This document shows positions 51,942-60,236 of a stretch of 64,000 bases of DNA, piece after piece. Source of the DNA: Azospirillum griseum (lineage in GTDB: Bacteria; Pseudomonadota; Alphaproteobacteria; Azospirillales; Azospirillaceae); assembly GCF_003966125.1 (NCBI RefSeq), contig NZ_RXMA01000005.1, forward strand, positions 124,001 through 188,000. Direction: 5' to 3'. The notes under the pieces are model-generated. The model made no database searches and was not told the origin of the DNA. It worked only from the letters and a program-made list of their open reading frames with translations. Position 1 is the first letter of the stretch; each line of letters opens with the position of its first letter. The translations under genes and the position numbers were made by a program.

Positions 51942-52773
51942 GGCAGCAATCCCCATCGTGACCGGACACGACGCCACGGTCGGGATCGTGAGCGTGGTCG
52001 TGGTGGTGCAGATAGACCGCCAGTTCCGCCGCGTGGCGGCCGAACAGGGCGTGGTATTCGGGGTGGCGGCTGACATCCTCCGGCCGTCCGTGGCAACAGA
52101 CATGGCCGTTCAGGCAGATCACCCGGTCGGTGCGGGCCATCACCGTGTGCAGATCGTGGCTGACCAGCAGCACGCCGCAACGGTGGCGGCGGCGCACCTG
52201 CTCGATGCGGGCGAAGAGTTCGGCCTGACCATGGACGTCCACCGCCTGGTCCGGCTCGTCCAGCACCAGCAATTGTGGGTCGCCCAGCAGCGCGCGGGCC
52301 AGCAGCACCCGCTGCATCTCCCCGCCCGACAGGGTTTGCACGGCGGCGTCGGCCAAACGGGTGACGCCCGCCTCCTCCAGCGCCTCGGCGATGCGCTCCG
52401 GCGTCACCGGACGCCAGAGGGCGAGGAAGCGGCGGACGGTCAGCGGCAGGGTGGCGTCCACCGTCAACCGCTGCGGCATGTAGCCGACGCGCAGGCCGGG
52501 GCGGCGCCGCACCCGCCCGTCGGACGGGCGGACCAGACCCAGCACGGCGCGGGCCAGCGTGGTTTTCCCCGCTCCGTTCGGGCCGATCAGCGTCACCACC
52601 TCGCCCGGTTGGACCGCCATGGTGATACCGGACAGGACAAGCCGCCCGCCCAGCCGCACCGACAGGTTTTCCGTCCACACCAGCGGGTCGCCCGGCGGCG
52701 TCCCCCCGCTGGGGGCGGGCGTGGCGGGGGCGGGTGTGGCATGCGTGTGACGGTGGGGGTGGGTGGTTGACAT
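51934..52773 (-). CDS. znuC: Zinc ABC transporter ATP-binding protein ZnuC
   Basis: 279 residues. ABC ATPase with Walker [16 protein letters not shown] (about residues 63-77), signature [16 protein letters not shown], Walker [13 protein letters not shown] and H-loop VSHDLH. The C-terminus is His-rich ([12 protein letters not shown], then HDGDCCHG), typical of ZnuC and able to bind zinc. The N-terminus also has His residues (HPHRHTHAT). It is divergent from znuA across a Zur-like box. Confidence 0.95.
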   Translation of the reverse strand: MSTTHPHRHTHATPAPATPAPSGGTPPGDPLVWTENLSVRLGGRLVLSGITMAVQPGEVVTLIGPNGAGKTTLARAVLGLVRPSDGRVRRRPGLRVGYMPQRLTVDATLPLTVRRFLALWRPVTPERIAEALEEAGVTRLADAAVQTLSGGEMQRVLLARALLGDPQLLVLDEPDQAVDVHGQAELFARIEQVRRRHRCGVLLVSHDLHTVMARTDRVICLNGHVCCHGRPEDVSRHPEYHALFGRHAAELAVYLHHHDHAHDPDRGVVSGHDGDCCHG

Positions 52774-52791
52774 GTTATGTTATAACGTGAC
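52774..52791. promoter_or_regulatory. Zur box between znuCB and znuA
   Basis: GTTATGTTATAACGTGAC matches the alphaproteobacterial Zur pattern (GTAATGTTATAACATTAC) at 15 of 18 positions, with a perfect GTTAT-GTT-ATAAC core. It abuts the znuC start codon and lies 72 bases before the znuA start, so both units should be repressed by Zur with zinc. Confidence 0.82.
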
Positions 52792-52862
52792 ACATGGGGG
52801 CGGGTTTTCTCCTATGCGCTCAAAGCGTGGCCCTGTCCAGAATGTCAAAAAGGATTGCTCCC

Positions 52863-53846
52863 ATGCGCCGTATCGCGTGCTTTTCGGCGGTTGCCGCCCT
52901 GATGCTGGCGGCGGGGTCGGCTCTGGCCGACGCGCCCAAGGTCGTCGTGTCGATCAAGCCGATCCATTCCCTGGTGGCGTCGGTCATGCAGGGCGTGGGC
53001 GAACCGGCGCTGCTGGTGCGCGGCGGGGCGTCCCCCCACACCTACACGCTGAAACCGTCGGACGCGAAGAGCCTGTCGGCGGCGGATCTGGTGGTGTGGA
53101 TCGGGCCGGAGATGGAAGGCTTTCTGGAAAAGCCGCTGTCGTCGAACGCCCGCAAGGCCACCGTTCTGACGCTGATGGAGGCCAAGGGCATGCGGCTGCT
53201 CGACGCCCGCGAAGGCGGGGCGTGGGAGGCGCACGACCATGGGCACGAGCACAACCATGGCCACGACCACAAGCACGAGGCCAAGGGCAAGGACGCCAAA
53301 GCGGCCAAGCACGACGACCACGATCATGACGAGGTCAACACGCACATCTGGCTCGACCCGACCAACGCCCGCCGCATCGTCACCCTGACTGCCGACGCGC
53401 TGGCGGCCAAGGATCCGGCCAACGCCGAAGCCTACCGCACCAACGCCGACAAGACGTTGCAGGCCATCGATGCGCTGGACGCGGAGTTGAAAGCGGCGCT
53501 GGCGCCGGTGGCGGGCAAGCCCTTCGTCGTCTTCCACGACGCCTATCAGTATTTCGAGGACCGCTACAACCTGTCGGCGGTCGGCTCCATCACCGTCAAC
53601 CCGGACCGCCGCCCGTCGGCCAAGCGCCTGTCGGCCATCCGCGCCAAGATCAGCGGCCTCGATGCGGCCTGCGTCTTCGCCGAACCGCAGTTCGAACCGG
53701 CCCTGATCCGCACCGTGGCCGAAGGGACCAAGGCCAAGACCGGCGTGCTCGACCCCGAAGGGGCGGAACTGGCCGAAGGCCCGGCGCTCTACGCCACGCT
53801 GCTGCGCAATCTGGCGGCGTCGCTGCGCGGTTGCCTGGGGGCGTGA
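52863..53846 (+). CDS. znuA: Zinc-binding periplasmic protein ZnuA
   Basis: 327 residues. Cluster A-I solute-binding protein. Signal peptide AVAALMLAAGSALA; KVVVSIKPIHSLVASVMQG (first zinc His), GGASPHTYTLKPSDAKSL (second), HIWLDPTNARRI (third) and VFHDAYQYFEDRYNL. A long His/Asp/Lys-rich loop (about residues 120-155, HDHGHEHNHGHDHKHE) captures zinc. The ATG at 52863 follows AAAAAGGA. It is divergent from znuCB. Confidence 0.95.
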   Translation: MRRIACFSAVAALMLAAGSALADAPKVVVSIKPIHSLVASVMQGVGEPALLVRGGASPHTYTLKPSDAKSLSAADLVVWIGPEMEGFLEKPLSSNARKATVLTLMEAKGMRLLDAREGGAWEAHDHGHEHNHGHDHKHEAKGKDAKAAKHDDHDHDEVNTHIWLDPTNARRIVTLTADALAAKDPANAEAYRTNADKTLQAIDALDAELKAALAPVAGKPFVVFHDAYQYFEDRYNLSAVGSITVNPDRRPSAKRLSAIRAKISGLDAACVFAEPQFEPALIRTVAEGTKAKTGVLDPEGAELAEGPALYATLLRNLAASLRGCLGA

Positions 53847-53973
53847 CGGTCTGACTCTGCGACGCCGGGTGTCTCCCCGCCGGATCGGTCAAAGGGGGGT
53901 TAAGCCCGGCCCCTCCCTGTGCTAAAGCCTTGAGTCCGGAATGTCCGGCTGTTTGGTCAGGGAGTGTGGCGTC

Positions 53974-54771
53974 ATGAAGATCGGTGTCATCGGCTGCGCG
54001 GGGCGCATGGGCCAGATGCTGGTTCGGGAAATCACGGCGACGGCGGGCTGCACGCTGATCGGCGGCACCGACAAGGTGGGCGGCTCCGCCATCGGCAAGG
54101 ATCTGGGCCTGCTCGCCGGGATCGAGGCGCAGGGCGTGACCGCCATCGATGATCCGGTGGTGCTGTTCGCCCAGGCCGACGCGGTGATCGATTTCTCCAC
54201 CCCGGAATCGACGGAGCGTCACGCCGCGCTGGCCGCCCAGGCGGAAACCGCGCTGGTGATCGGGACCACCGGCCTGAACCCGGCGCAGCAGGCGGCGATT
54301 GTCCAGGCGGCGACCCACACCGCCATCATCCAGTCGCCCAACATGTCCTTGGGCGTCAATCTGCTGTTGGCGCTGGTCGAGCAGGTGGCCAGCAAGCTCG
54401 ATGACGGCTACGACATCGACATTCTGGAAATGCACCACCGCAACAAGGTGGATGCACCGTCGGGCACCGCGTTGGGGCTGGGCCGCGCGGCGGCGGCGGG
54501 GCGTGGGGTGGCGCTGGAAGACGTGTGGCAGAAGACCCGCGACGGCATCACCGGCGTGCGCCCGCGCGGCGAGATCGGCTTTGCCACCCTGCGTGGCGGT
54601 GACGTCATTGGCGACCATGTCGTGATCTTCGCCGGGGATGGCGAACGGATCGAGCTGACGCACAAGGGATCGGGCCGCCAGATCTACGCCAAGGGCGCGG
54701 TGCGCGCCGCGCTGTGGGCGCGCGACAAGACCCCCGGCCTCTACAGCATGAAGGACGTTCTGGGCATGTGA
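53974..54771 (+). CDS. dapB: 4-hydroxy-tetrahydrodipicolinate reductase
   Basis: 265 residues. It reduces the dihydrodipicolinate precursor in lysine and peptidoglycan synthesis using NAD(P)H. The nucleotide site is IGVIGCAGRMGQMLV (residues 3-17), with VIGTTGL and the substrate signature EMHHRNKVDAPSGTALGLG (about 154-172). Start MKIGVIG follows GGGAG. It stands alone between znuA and the HD-GYP gene. Confidence 0.96.
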   Translation: MKIGVIGCAGRMGQMLVREITATAGCTLIGGTDKVGGSAIGKDLGLLAGIEAQGVTAIDDPVVLFAQADAVIDFSTPESTERHAALAAQAETALVIGTTGLNPAQQAAIVQAATHTAIIQSPNMSLGVNLLLALVEQVASKLDDGYDIDILEMHHRNKVDAPSGTALGLGRAAAAGRGVALEDVWQKTRDGITGVRPRGEIGFATLRGGDVIGDHVVIFAGDGERIELTHKGSGRQIYAKGAVRAALWARDKTPGLYSMKDVLGM

Positions 54772-54829
54772 GGTTTGGCTGTGTTGCGGGCGGCGTGCGG
54801 TGGGCGGCGGTCCGGGCGACCCTGCCCGG

Positions 54830-56392
54830 TCAGGCCACCTGCGGCAGCCCGTCGCGCGCCAGCACGGCCAGGAAGGCGTCCACCACGCGCGGGTCGAAAT
54901 GGCGGCCCGACTCGCCGCGCAGCAGATCCAGCACCTCCTCAGCCTCCCACGCCTTTTTGTAGGGGCGGCGGTGGAGCAGCGCGTCGAACACATCGGCGAC
55001 GGCGACGATGCGCCCGGCCAGCGGGATGGCGTCGCCGCTCAGGCCATGGGGGTAGCCGCTGCCGTCGAACTTCTCGTGATGGCTTTCGGCGATCTCCGCC
55101 CCCATCGTCAGGCAATTGCGCTCCCCCGCCCCTCCGGCGTCCCGCAGGATGCTGCCGCCGATGGCGGCGTGTTCGCGCATCTGGGTCATCTCGTCAGGGT
55201 CGAGCCGCCCCGGCTTGCGCAAAATGGCGTCGGGAATGGCGACCTTGCCCACGTCGTGCAGGACGCTGGCCAGGCCGATCATGCCGCAAAACTCGTCGTC
55301 CAGCTCGTCGGTGAACAGGTTGCGGGCGCGCAGCTCGTGGGCGATGGCGGTGGCCCAGCGGCCCAGCCGCTTCACATGGTCGCCGGTGACTTCGTCCTTG
55401 TATTCGGCCAGCTTGCCCAGCGCGTGGACGGTGGCCACCTGCGCCTCTTGCAGCCGTTCCAGCAGATGCAGCGTGTCCAACCCGCTGCCGGCCTTGCCCG
55501 CGTACAGGTCGATCAACCGTTGCTCCACCTCGGGCAGCGGGGTGTCGGTCAGAACGCACAGGGCGTGCGGGGCCTGTCGGCGGTTGCGCAGGGGAACCAC
55601 GGCGTGACCGTCGGTCCAGCGGGGCAGACCGTCGCGCAGGGTGGCGTGCACATCCGCCTGCGCGGCGTCCGGCACGGTGGGCGCGGGCGCGCCGGGGCCG
55701 GTGGTGGCCGCTGACAACCGACGGGGGCCGTCCGGGCCATCGGCGCAGAGCAGGACCGCGCCGGGTTGCGGCAGCAGCGCGGCCAATCTTGCGGTCACAG
55801 CCTCGCAAAAGCGGGCCTGGGTGGGTTGGGCGAACAGATGGTCGGCGGCCTCCAGCACCGCTTCCATCCCCTGCCGCCCACGCTCGATCAGCGAAATATG
55901 CTGGTAGGAGCGCAGGGCGGCGACGGTGGCGGTGTAGAGCTTTTGCGCGGTCAGCTCGCTCTTGGCCTTGTAATCGTTGATGTCGTAGGCGGCGATGACC
56001 TGCCGTTCCGGTGCCTGGCCCGGCTGGCCGGTGCGCAGGATGATGCGGACCTGACGGTTGCCCAGATTGTCGCGGATGTGGCGGACCAGGGTCAACCCGG
56101 CGTCGTCCGTTTCCATCACCACATCCAGCAGGATCACGGCGATGTCGCGCTGGGCGGCCAGAATCGCGCGGGCGTCCTTGGCGGAATAGGCGGACAGGAA
56201 CCGCAGCTCGCGGTTTTCAAAGCTGGCGTCGCCCAGCACCACACGGGTGATGGCGTGGACCTCGTGGTCGTCATCGACGATCAGGATCAGCCAGGGCGGG
56301 TTGCGGCGTCCGTCCGTCGCGTCGCCGTCGGAAGACTCGTCGGCGAACAGCAGATCGTCGTTGGCGTCTTCCGCCGCTGCCGGGCCGACCAT
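54830..56392 (-). CDS. Response regulator with DUF3369 and HD-GYP domains
   Basis: 520 residues. The receiver domain (LILIVDDDHEVHAIT; phospho-acceptor in VILLDVVMETDDAG; residues 35-160) is joined to a DUF3369 segment (about 180-330) and a C-terminal HD-GYP domain with HDVGKVAIPDAIL, HAAIGGSIL, ESHHEKFDGSGYPHGL and VADVFDALLHRRPYK. HD-GYP enzymes hydrolyse cyclic di-GMP; the HD and GYP motifs are intact, so activity is expected. No kinase is adjacent. Confidence 0.93.
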   Translation of the reverse strand: MVGPAAAEDANDDLLFADESSDGDATDGRRNPPWLILIVDDDHEVHAITRVVLGDASFENRELRFLSAYSAKDARAILAAQRDIAVILLDVVMETDDAGLTLVRHIRDNLGNRQVRIILRTGQPGQAPERQVIAAYDINDYKAKSELTAQKLYTATVAALRSYQHISLIERGRQGMEAVLEAADHLFAQPTQARFCEAVTARLAALLPQPGAVLLCADGPDGPRRLSAATTGPGAPAPTVPDAAQADVHATLRDGLPRWTDGHAVVPLRNRRQAPHALCVLTDTPLPEVEQRLIDLYAGKAGSGLDTLHLLERLQEAQVATVHALGKLAEYKDEVTGDHVKRLGRWATAIAHELRARNLFTDELDDEFCGMIGLASVLHDVGKVAIPDAILRKPGRLDPDEMTQMREHAAIGGSILRDAGGAGERNCLTMGAEIAESHHEKFDGSGYPHGLSGDAIPLAGRIVAVADVFDALLHRRPYKKAWEAEEVLDLLRGESGRHFDPRVVDAFLAVLARDGLPQVA

Positions 56393-56518
56393 CGATTCCG
56401 TATCCTTTGCGTTCTAAGACCTTGCCCCACGACCGCGCCGCCGCGCACCGGGAGTGACAATTTTCGGATTAGCAACGCAAGGCTGTCAACGGCGGACTGC
56501 CCCTGAGTGTGGATCGTC

Positions 56519-57148
56519 TTACGCCGCCGCCTTTTTCCAGGCGGCGGTCAGCAGCCCGGCCCCGATCAGCAGCGACCCGCCGGTGCGGTTGACCGCGCGC
56601 TGGACCGACGGCGTGCGCACCGCCTTGCGCGCCGCCGCCGCCAACAGGGCGTACAGCGTGGCGTTCAGCGTTGCCAGCACCAGGAAGGTGAGTTCCATGA
56701 CCACCATCTGGGCGGCCAGCGGCTGGGCGGTGTCCAGGAACTGCGGCAGGAACGCCACGAAGAAGACGATGCTTTTCGGGTTCAGCGCGGTGACGGCGTA
56801 GGTGTGCAGCAGCATCCGCAACGGTGCGACGTCCGGCTGGTCGGCGGAGTCGGTCCCCAGCGTGGTCGGCGCGCGCCACAGCTTGACGCCGAGATAGACC
56901 AGATAGGCGGCCCCCAGCCATTTCAGCCCGGTGAACAGCGCGGCGGAGGTGGAGAGCAGAACGCCCAGCCCCAGCATGGAGGCGGTCATGGCGGTGAAAT
57001 CACCCAGCGCCACCCCGGCCACCGTCGCCATCGCCGACCGGCGGCCATGACCCAGCGCGTAGGACACGACGATCAGCACCGTCGGCCCCGGAATCAGCAG
57101 CATGATGGTGGAGGCGGCGGCGAAGGCCAGCCAGAGTTCCAGGGACAT
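56519..57148 (-). CDS. LysE family amino-acid exporter
   Basis: 209 residues and about six membrane helices. The N-terminal MSLELWLAFAAASTIMLLIPGPTVLIVV is the LysE/RhtB signature, followed by GVALGDFTAMTASMLGLGVL and NPKSIVFFVAFLPQFLD. It exports an amino acid or a homoserine lactone-like compound. ATG 57148 was chosen as the family start. A perfect 12-bp duplication (57172-57195) lies upstream. Confidence 0.93.
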   Translation of the reverse strand: MSLELWLAFAAASTIMLLIPGPTVLIVVSYALGHGRRSAMATVAGVALGDFTAMTASMLGLGVLLSTSAALFTGLKWLGAAYLVYLGVKLWRAPTTLGTDSADQPDVAPLRMLLHTYAVTALNPKSIVFFVAFLPQFLDTAQPLAAQMVVMELTFLVLATLNATLYALLAAAARKAVRTPSVQRAVNRTGGSLLIGAGLLTAAWKKAAA

Positions 57149-57171
57149 CGGACGGATCCTCAATCGGCGGC

Positions 57172-57195
57172 CGGGCCACGGATCGGGCCACGGAT
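57172..57195. repeat. 12-bp tandem duplication
   Basis: CGGGCCACGGAT is exactly doubled (57172-57183, 57184-57195), 24 bases upstream of the LysE-family start. Confidence 0.88.
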
Positions 57196-57289
57196 CACGC
57201 CGGGGGTGGGCACACGAACCCGTCCATCAATCCACAGCCCGGTCCGCCACGCAACCACAGCGTTGCGCGGCGGACCGTGTCTTGCGGGA

Positions 57290-59056
57290 TCAGCGCTTGG
57301 CCGTCAGCACCCCGGCGGCGTAGGGGATCGCCAGCAGGGCTTGCAGGGCGGCCCAGGCCAGCGCCTCCCGGTTCGGCTGGGTCCAATCGACCTCGTGCAG
57401 CGCCTGCAGGAAGGGAAGCTGGCCGTAAATCAGCGATTCCAGCGGCACAAACCCTTCCGCCAGCACGGTCAGGGCGGCGGTCAGCAGCAACCCGGCGGCG
57501 AGCAGCGACTCGACCGGCAGGCGGCGGACGGCCCCGCACAGGCAGCGGGCCGGGGCGTCGGTGGTCGGGACCGCCGGGCGGAACAGCCCGTCGATGGCCC
57601 AGGCCGCCGCAACACCAGCCCCCGCCGGACGGCGCGCGGCGCGGATCAGGCCCAGGGCCAGCAGCCCAACCACCGGCATCACGGCGTAGACGTTGGGGAA
57701 ATCGCGGTAGCGGCCATCCCAGACGATCAGGGCGGCCCAGACCAGCGACAGGCCGGTGATGGCCAGCGCGGTCCACCGGCCCAGCGACTCGACCCCCGAC
57801 AGCGCCGGGCGCGGAACCCGCAACCCGGCCAGCGGTTCGCGCGCCAGACCGCCGCCCGCCAGAGCGCGTTGCGCGCTCAACAGCACGGCCAGCGACAGCA
57901 GGGCGGTGACGGTCAGCATGACGGCGGCGAGCGCGGTGTCGTGCCAATAATGCTTGCCGTGCAGCGCGGCGTGGACGGCGTGGACAAAGGCGCTGGACAG
58001 CGCTTGCGTCAACAGCGCCAGCCCCAGCCACCCGGCGTTGCTGACGCGCCCGCCGCGCAGGGCCAGCCCGGCCAGCAGCAGCAGCGCCAGCCCGCTCGAC
58101 AGGCCATAGAGCCGGGGCCAGTCGCGGTTTTCCACCACCGGTCCGGCCAGGGAGAATTTCGCCACGCGGTCGGCCCCATACAGGCCCCAATGGCCGCCGA
58201 CGGTCCCCTCCAGCTTGGCTTTCCATTCCTGATCGAAGGCTTCGATCACATTGTAATCAAAGCCTTCCTGCGCGGCCAACCGGACGAAGCCGTTGACGAA
58301 CAGCGCCTTGTTGACCAGCCCCGGCACGGCGGCCCCGCGCGATCGGCCCGCCGTCGGCCAACCGGTTTCCCCAACCAGGATCGGCTTGCCCGGAAAACGC
58401 TGGGCGATGACGTGGTAGGAGGAGCGGATGCGCTCCGTCGCCCCGGCGACTCCGGCCGGGACGTCCTCCCAATAGGGCAGCAGATGAATGGTCAGGTAAT
58501 CGACATGGTCCGCGATCTGCGGGTATTTCAGCCACCATTCCCAGACGTCGGCGTAGGACACCGGCTGTTTGACCGCCGCCTTGACCCGGTCGATGTAGCC
58601 CGTGACCTGTTCGGGCGTCAGTTCGCGGCGCAGCAGCACCTCGTTGCCGACGATGACGCGGGTGATGGTGTCGGGGTAGCGGTTGGCCAGATCGATGAGG
58701 GAGGCGATCTCCGCCTCGTTCTTCTCCGCCTTGGACGACAGCCACGCCCCCATCGTCACCTGAAGCCCGTGCTTGCGCGCCAGTTCCGGCACGATCTGCA
58801 AGCCTTCGAGCGAGGTGTAGGTGCGGATGCCCGCCACCTGCGGGGCGAGTGCGGCGATGTCCTCCTCGATCTGCGCCGGGCTGGGGAAGACCTGCGTCAG
58901 CGGGCTTTGGCCGTCGCGGAAGGGGGCGAAGGACACGCTTCGCAGCTTGCCGCCGGGCGGCGGTTCAAGGGGAACCGGCCGGTTCGGCAAGGACCACACG
59001 GCGAGGTTCGCAAGGCCGACGACGAGAATCGCGGCAAGGATCGGGATCAGTCGCAT
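57290..59056 (-). CDS. GH17-like membrane-anchored glycosyl hydrolase
   Basis: 588 residues. An N-terminal membrane anchor (LIPILAAILVVGLANLAVWSL) is followed by a beta/alpha-barrel (about 40-330) with the two GH17 acids in ITRVIVGNEVLLRREL and ILVGETGWPTAGR, and SFAPFRDGQ and IRTYTS typical of bacterial GH17. The rest is about eight membrane helices with an unusual C-terminal arrangement. In relatives such proteins act on or transglycosylate beta-glucans at the envelope; an unattached glycosyltransferase domain is not seen. Confidence 0.87.
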   Translation of the reverse strand: MRLIPILAAILVVGLANLAVWSLPNRPVPLEPPPGGKLRSVSFAPFRDGQSPLTQVFPSPAQIEEDIAALAPQVAGIRTYTSLEGLQIVPELARKHGLQVTMGAWLSSKAEKNEAEIASLIDLANRYPDTITRVIVGNEVLLRRELTPEQVTGYIDRVKAAVKQPVSYADVWEWWLKYPQIADHVDYLTIHLLPYWEDVPAGVAGATERIRSSYHVIAQRFPGKPILVGETGWPTAGRSRGAAVPGLVNKALFVNGFVRLAAQEGFDYNVIEAFDQEWKAKLEGTVGGHWGLYGADRVAKFSLAGPVVENRDWPRLYGLSSGLALLLLAGLALRGGRVSNAGWLGLALLTQALSSAFVHAVHAALHGKHYWHDTALAAVMLTVTALLSLAVLLSAQRALAGGGLAREPLAGLRVPRPALSGVESLGRWTALAITGLSLVWAALIVWDGRYRDFPNVYAVMPVVGLLALGLIRAARRPAGAGVAAAWAIDGLFRPAVPTTDAPARCLCGAVRRLPVESLLAAGLLLTAALTVLAEGFVPLESLIYGQLPFLQALHEVDWTQPNREALAWAALQALLAIPYAAGVLTAKR

Positions 59057-59118
59057 GGGCGGGATGTCTACACCAAAGACGGGGCGGGTTGAAGACAGGG
59101 TAGGGCGGCGCAAACCGG

Positions 59119-59157
59119 CAAAAGAAAGGCGCGTTTCCCATCTGGGGGAAACGCGCC
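59119..59157 (-). terminator. Strong terminator after fpr
   Basis: GGCGCGTTTCCC (59128-59139) and GGGAAACGCGCC (59146-59157) form a perfect 12-bp stem; on the minus strand TTTCTTTT follows. Confidence 0.92.
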
Positions 59158-59239
59158 GGTTCCAGGTTGGGGATGGTTGTCCCCGATCAACAGCGGGCGG
59201 ACCCGCTCTATTCCATCAGTGTGCTCGACAGCGTTTCGA

Positions 59240-60013
59240 TCAACGCTCGACGAACGCCTTTTCGATCACGTAATTCCCCGGCTCGCCGTTGGTCCCCATG
59301 ACGAAGCCCTTGCGCTCCATCATCGCCGAGGTTTCGGCCAGCATCGCCGGGCTGCCGCAGATCATCACGCGGTCGTGCGCCGGATCCAGTTCGGGCAGGC
59401 CGAGATCGCTGTACAGCTTGCCGGTTTCCATCAGCGTGGTCAGGCGGCCGCTGTTGCGGAACGGCTCGCGCGTCACGGTGGGGTAATAGAGCAGCTTTTC
59501 CTTCACCTGCTCGCCAAAGAACTCGTTCTCCGGCAGCTCGTGTTGGATCAAATCGTCATAGGCCAGTTCGGCGACCGTGCGGGTCCCGTGGGTCAGGATC
59601 ACCCGCTCGTACTTCTCGTACAGCTCGGGGTCCTTGATGATGCTGAGGAAGGGGGCCAGACCGGTGCCGGTGCTGAGCAGATACAGGTTCCGCCCCGGCG
59701 TCAGATTGTCGGAAATCAGCGTGCCGGTCGCCTTGCGGTTGACCAGAACCGTGTCGCCTTCCTTCAGGTGCTGAAGCCGCGAGGTCAACGGTCCGTCCGG
59801 CACCTTGATGCTGAAGAACTCCAGAGTCTCTTCGTAATGGGCGCTGACCAGGCTGTAGGCGCGCAGCAGCGGGCGCCCGTTCACCTCAAGACCGATCATC
59901 GTGAACTGGCCCGGCAGAAAGCGGAAGGACGGGTCACGGGTGGTGGTGAAGGTGAACAGCGTGTCGGTCCAGTGGTGAACGCGCAGCACGCGCTCCTGAA
60001 TGAGGTTGCTCAT
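59240..60013 (-). CDS. fpr: Ferredoxin--NADP(+) reductase
   Basis: 257 residues. Flavoenzyme exchanging electrons between NADPH and ferredoxin or flavodoxin. FAD motif RAYSLVSAHYEETLEFFSI (about residues 51-69), FLPGQFTMIGLE, NADP motif LLSTGTGLAPFLSI and ICGSPAM, and the bacterial C-terminus VIEKAFVER. An FNR/FixK-type box lies 200 bases upstream. There is a strong terminator after the stop. Confidence 0.95.
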   Translation of the reverse strand: MSNLIQERVLRVHHWTDTLFTFTTTRDPSFRFLPGQFTMIGLEVNGRPLLRAYSLVSAHYEETLEFFSIKVPDGPLTSRLQHLKEGDTVLVNRKATGTLISDNLTPGRNLYLLSTGTGLAPFLSIIKDPELYEKYERVILTHGTRTVAELAYDDLIQHELPENEFFGEQVKEKLLYYPTVTREPFRNSGRLTTLMETGKLYSDLGLPELDPAHDRVMICGSPAMLAETSAMMERKGFVMGTNGEPGNYVIEKAFVER

Positions 60014-60214
60014 GGAGATTCCAAAGACTGTGGCGATGCCAGGGCTGGCTTTCGGGGCCAGCTTTCGGGTTCGGGCGTGCGTTCAGGTGGCGGAACGGGG
60101 GCTGCCTCCACGCAGCGGCCAAAACCTAGCAACAATTCCGCCCGAAGGCCACGGCTTTATACCAAGCCAGCGGGCGAGTCTGGACACATACAACACTGAA
60201 ATCAGCGTGAAACC

Positions 60215-60228
60215 TTGATCCAGATCAA
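60215..60228. promoter_or_regulatory. FNR/FixK-type box upstream of fpr
   Basis: TTGATCCAGATCAA is a perfect match to the FNR/Anr/FixK consensus TTGAT-N4-ATCAA. It lies between the end of scfR and the fpr start (201 bases upstream), so fpr is likely oxygen-regulated. Confidence 0.72.
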
Positions 60229-60236
60229 TCCATCCG

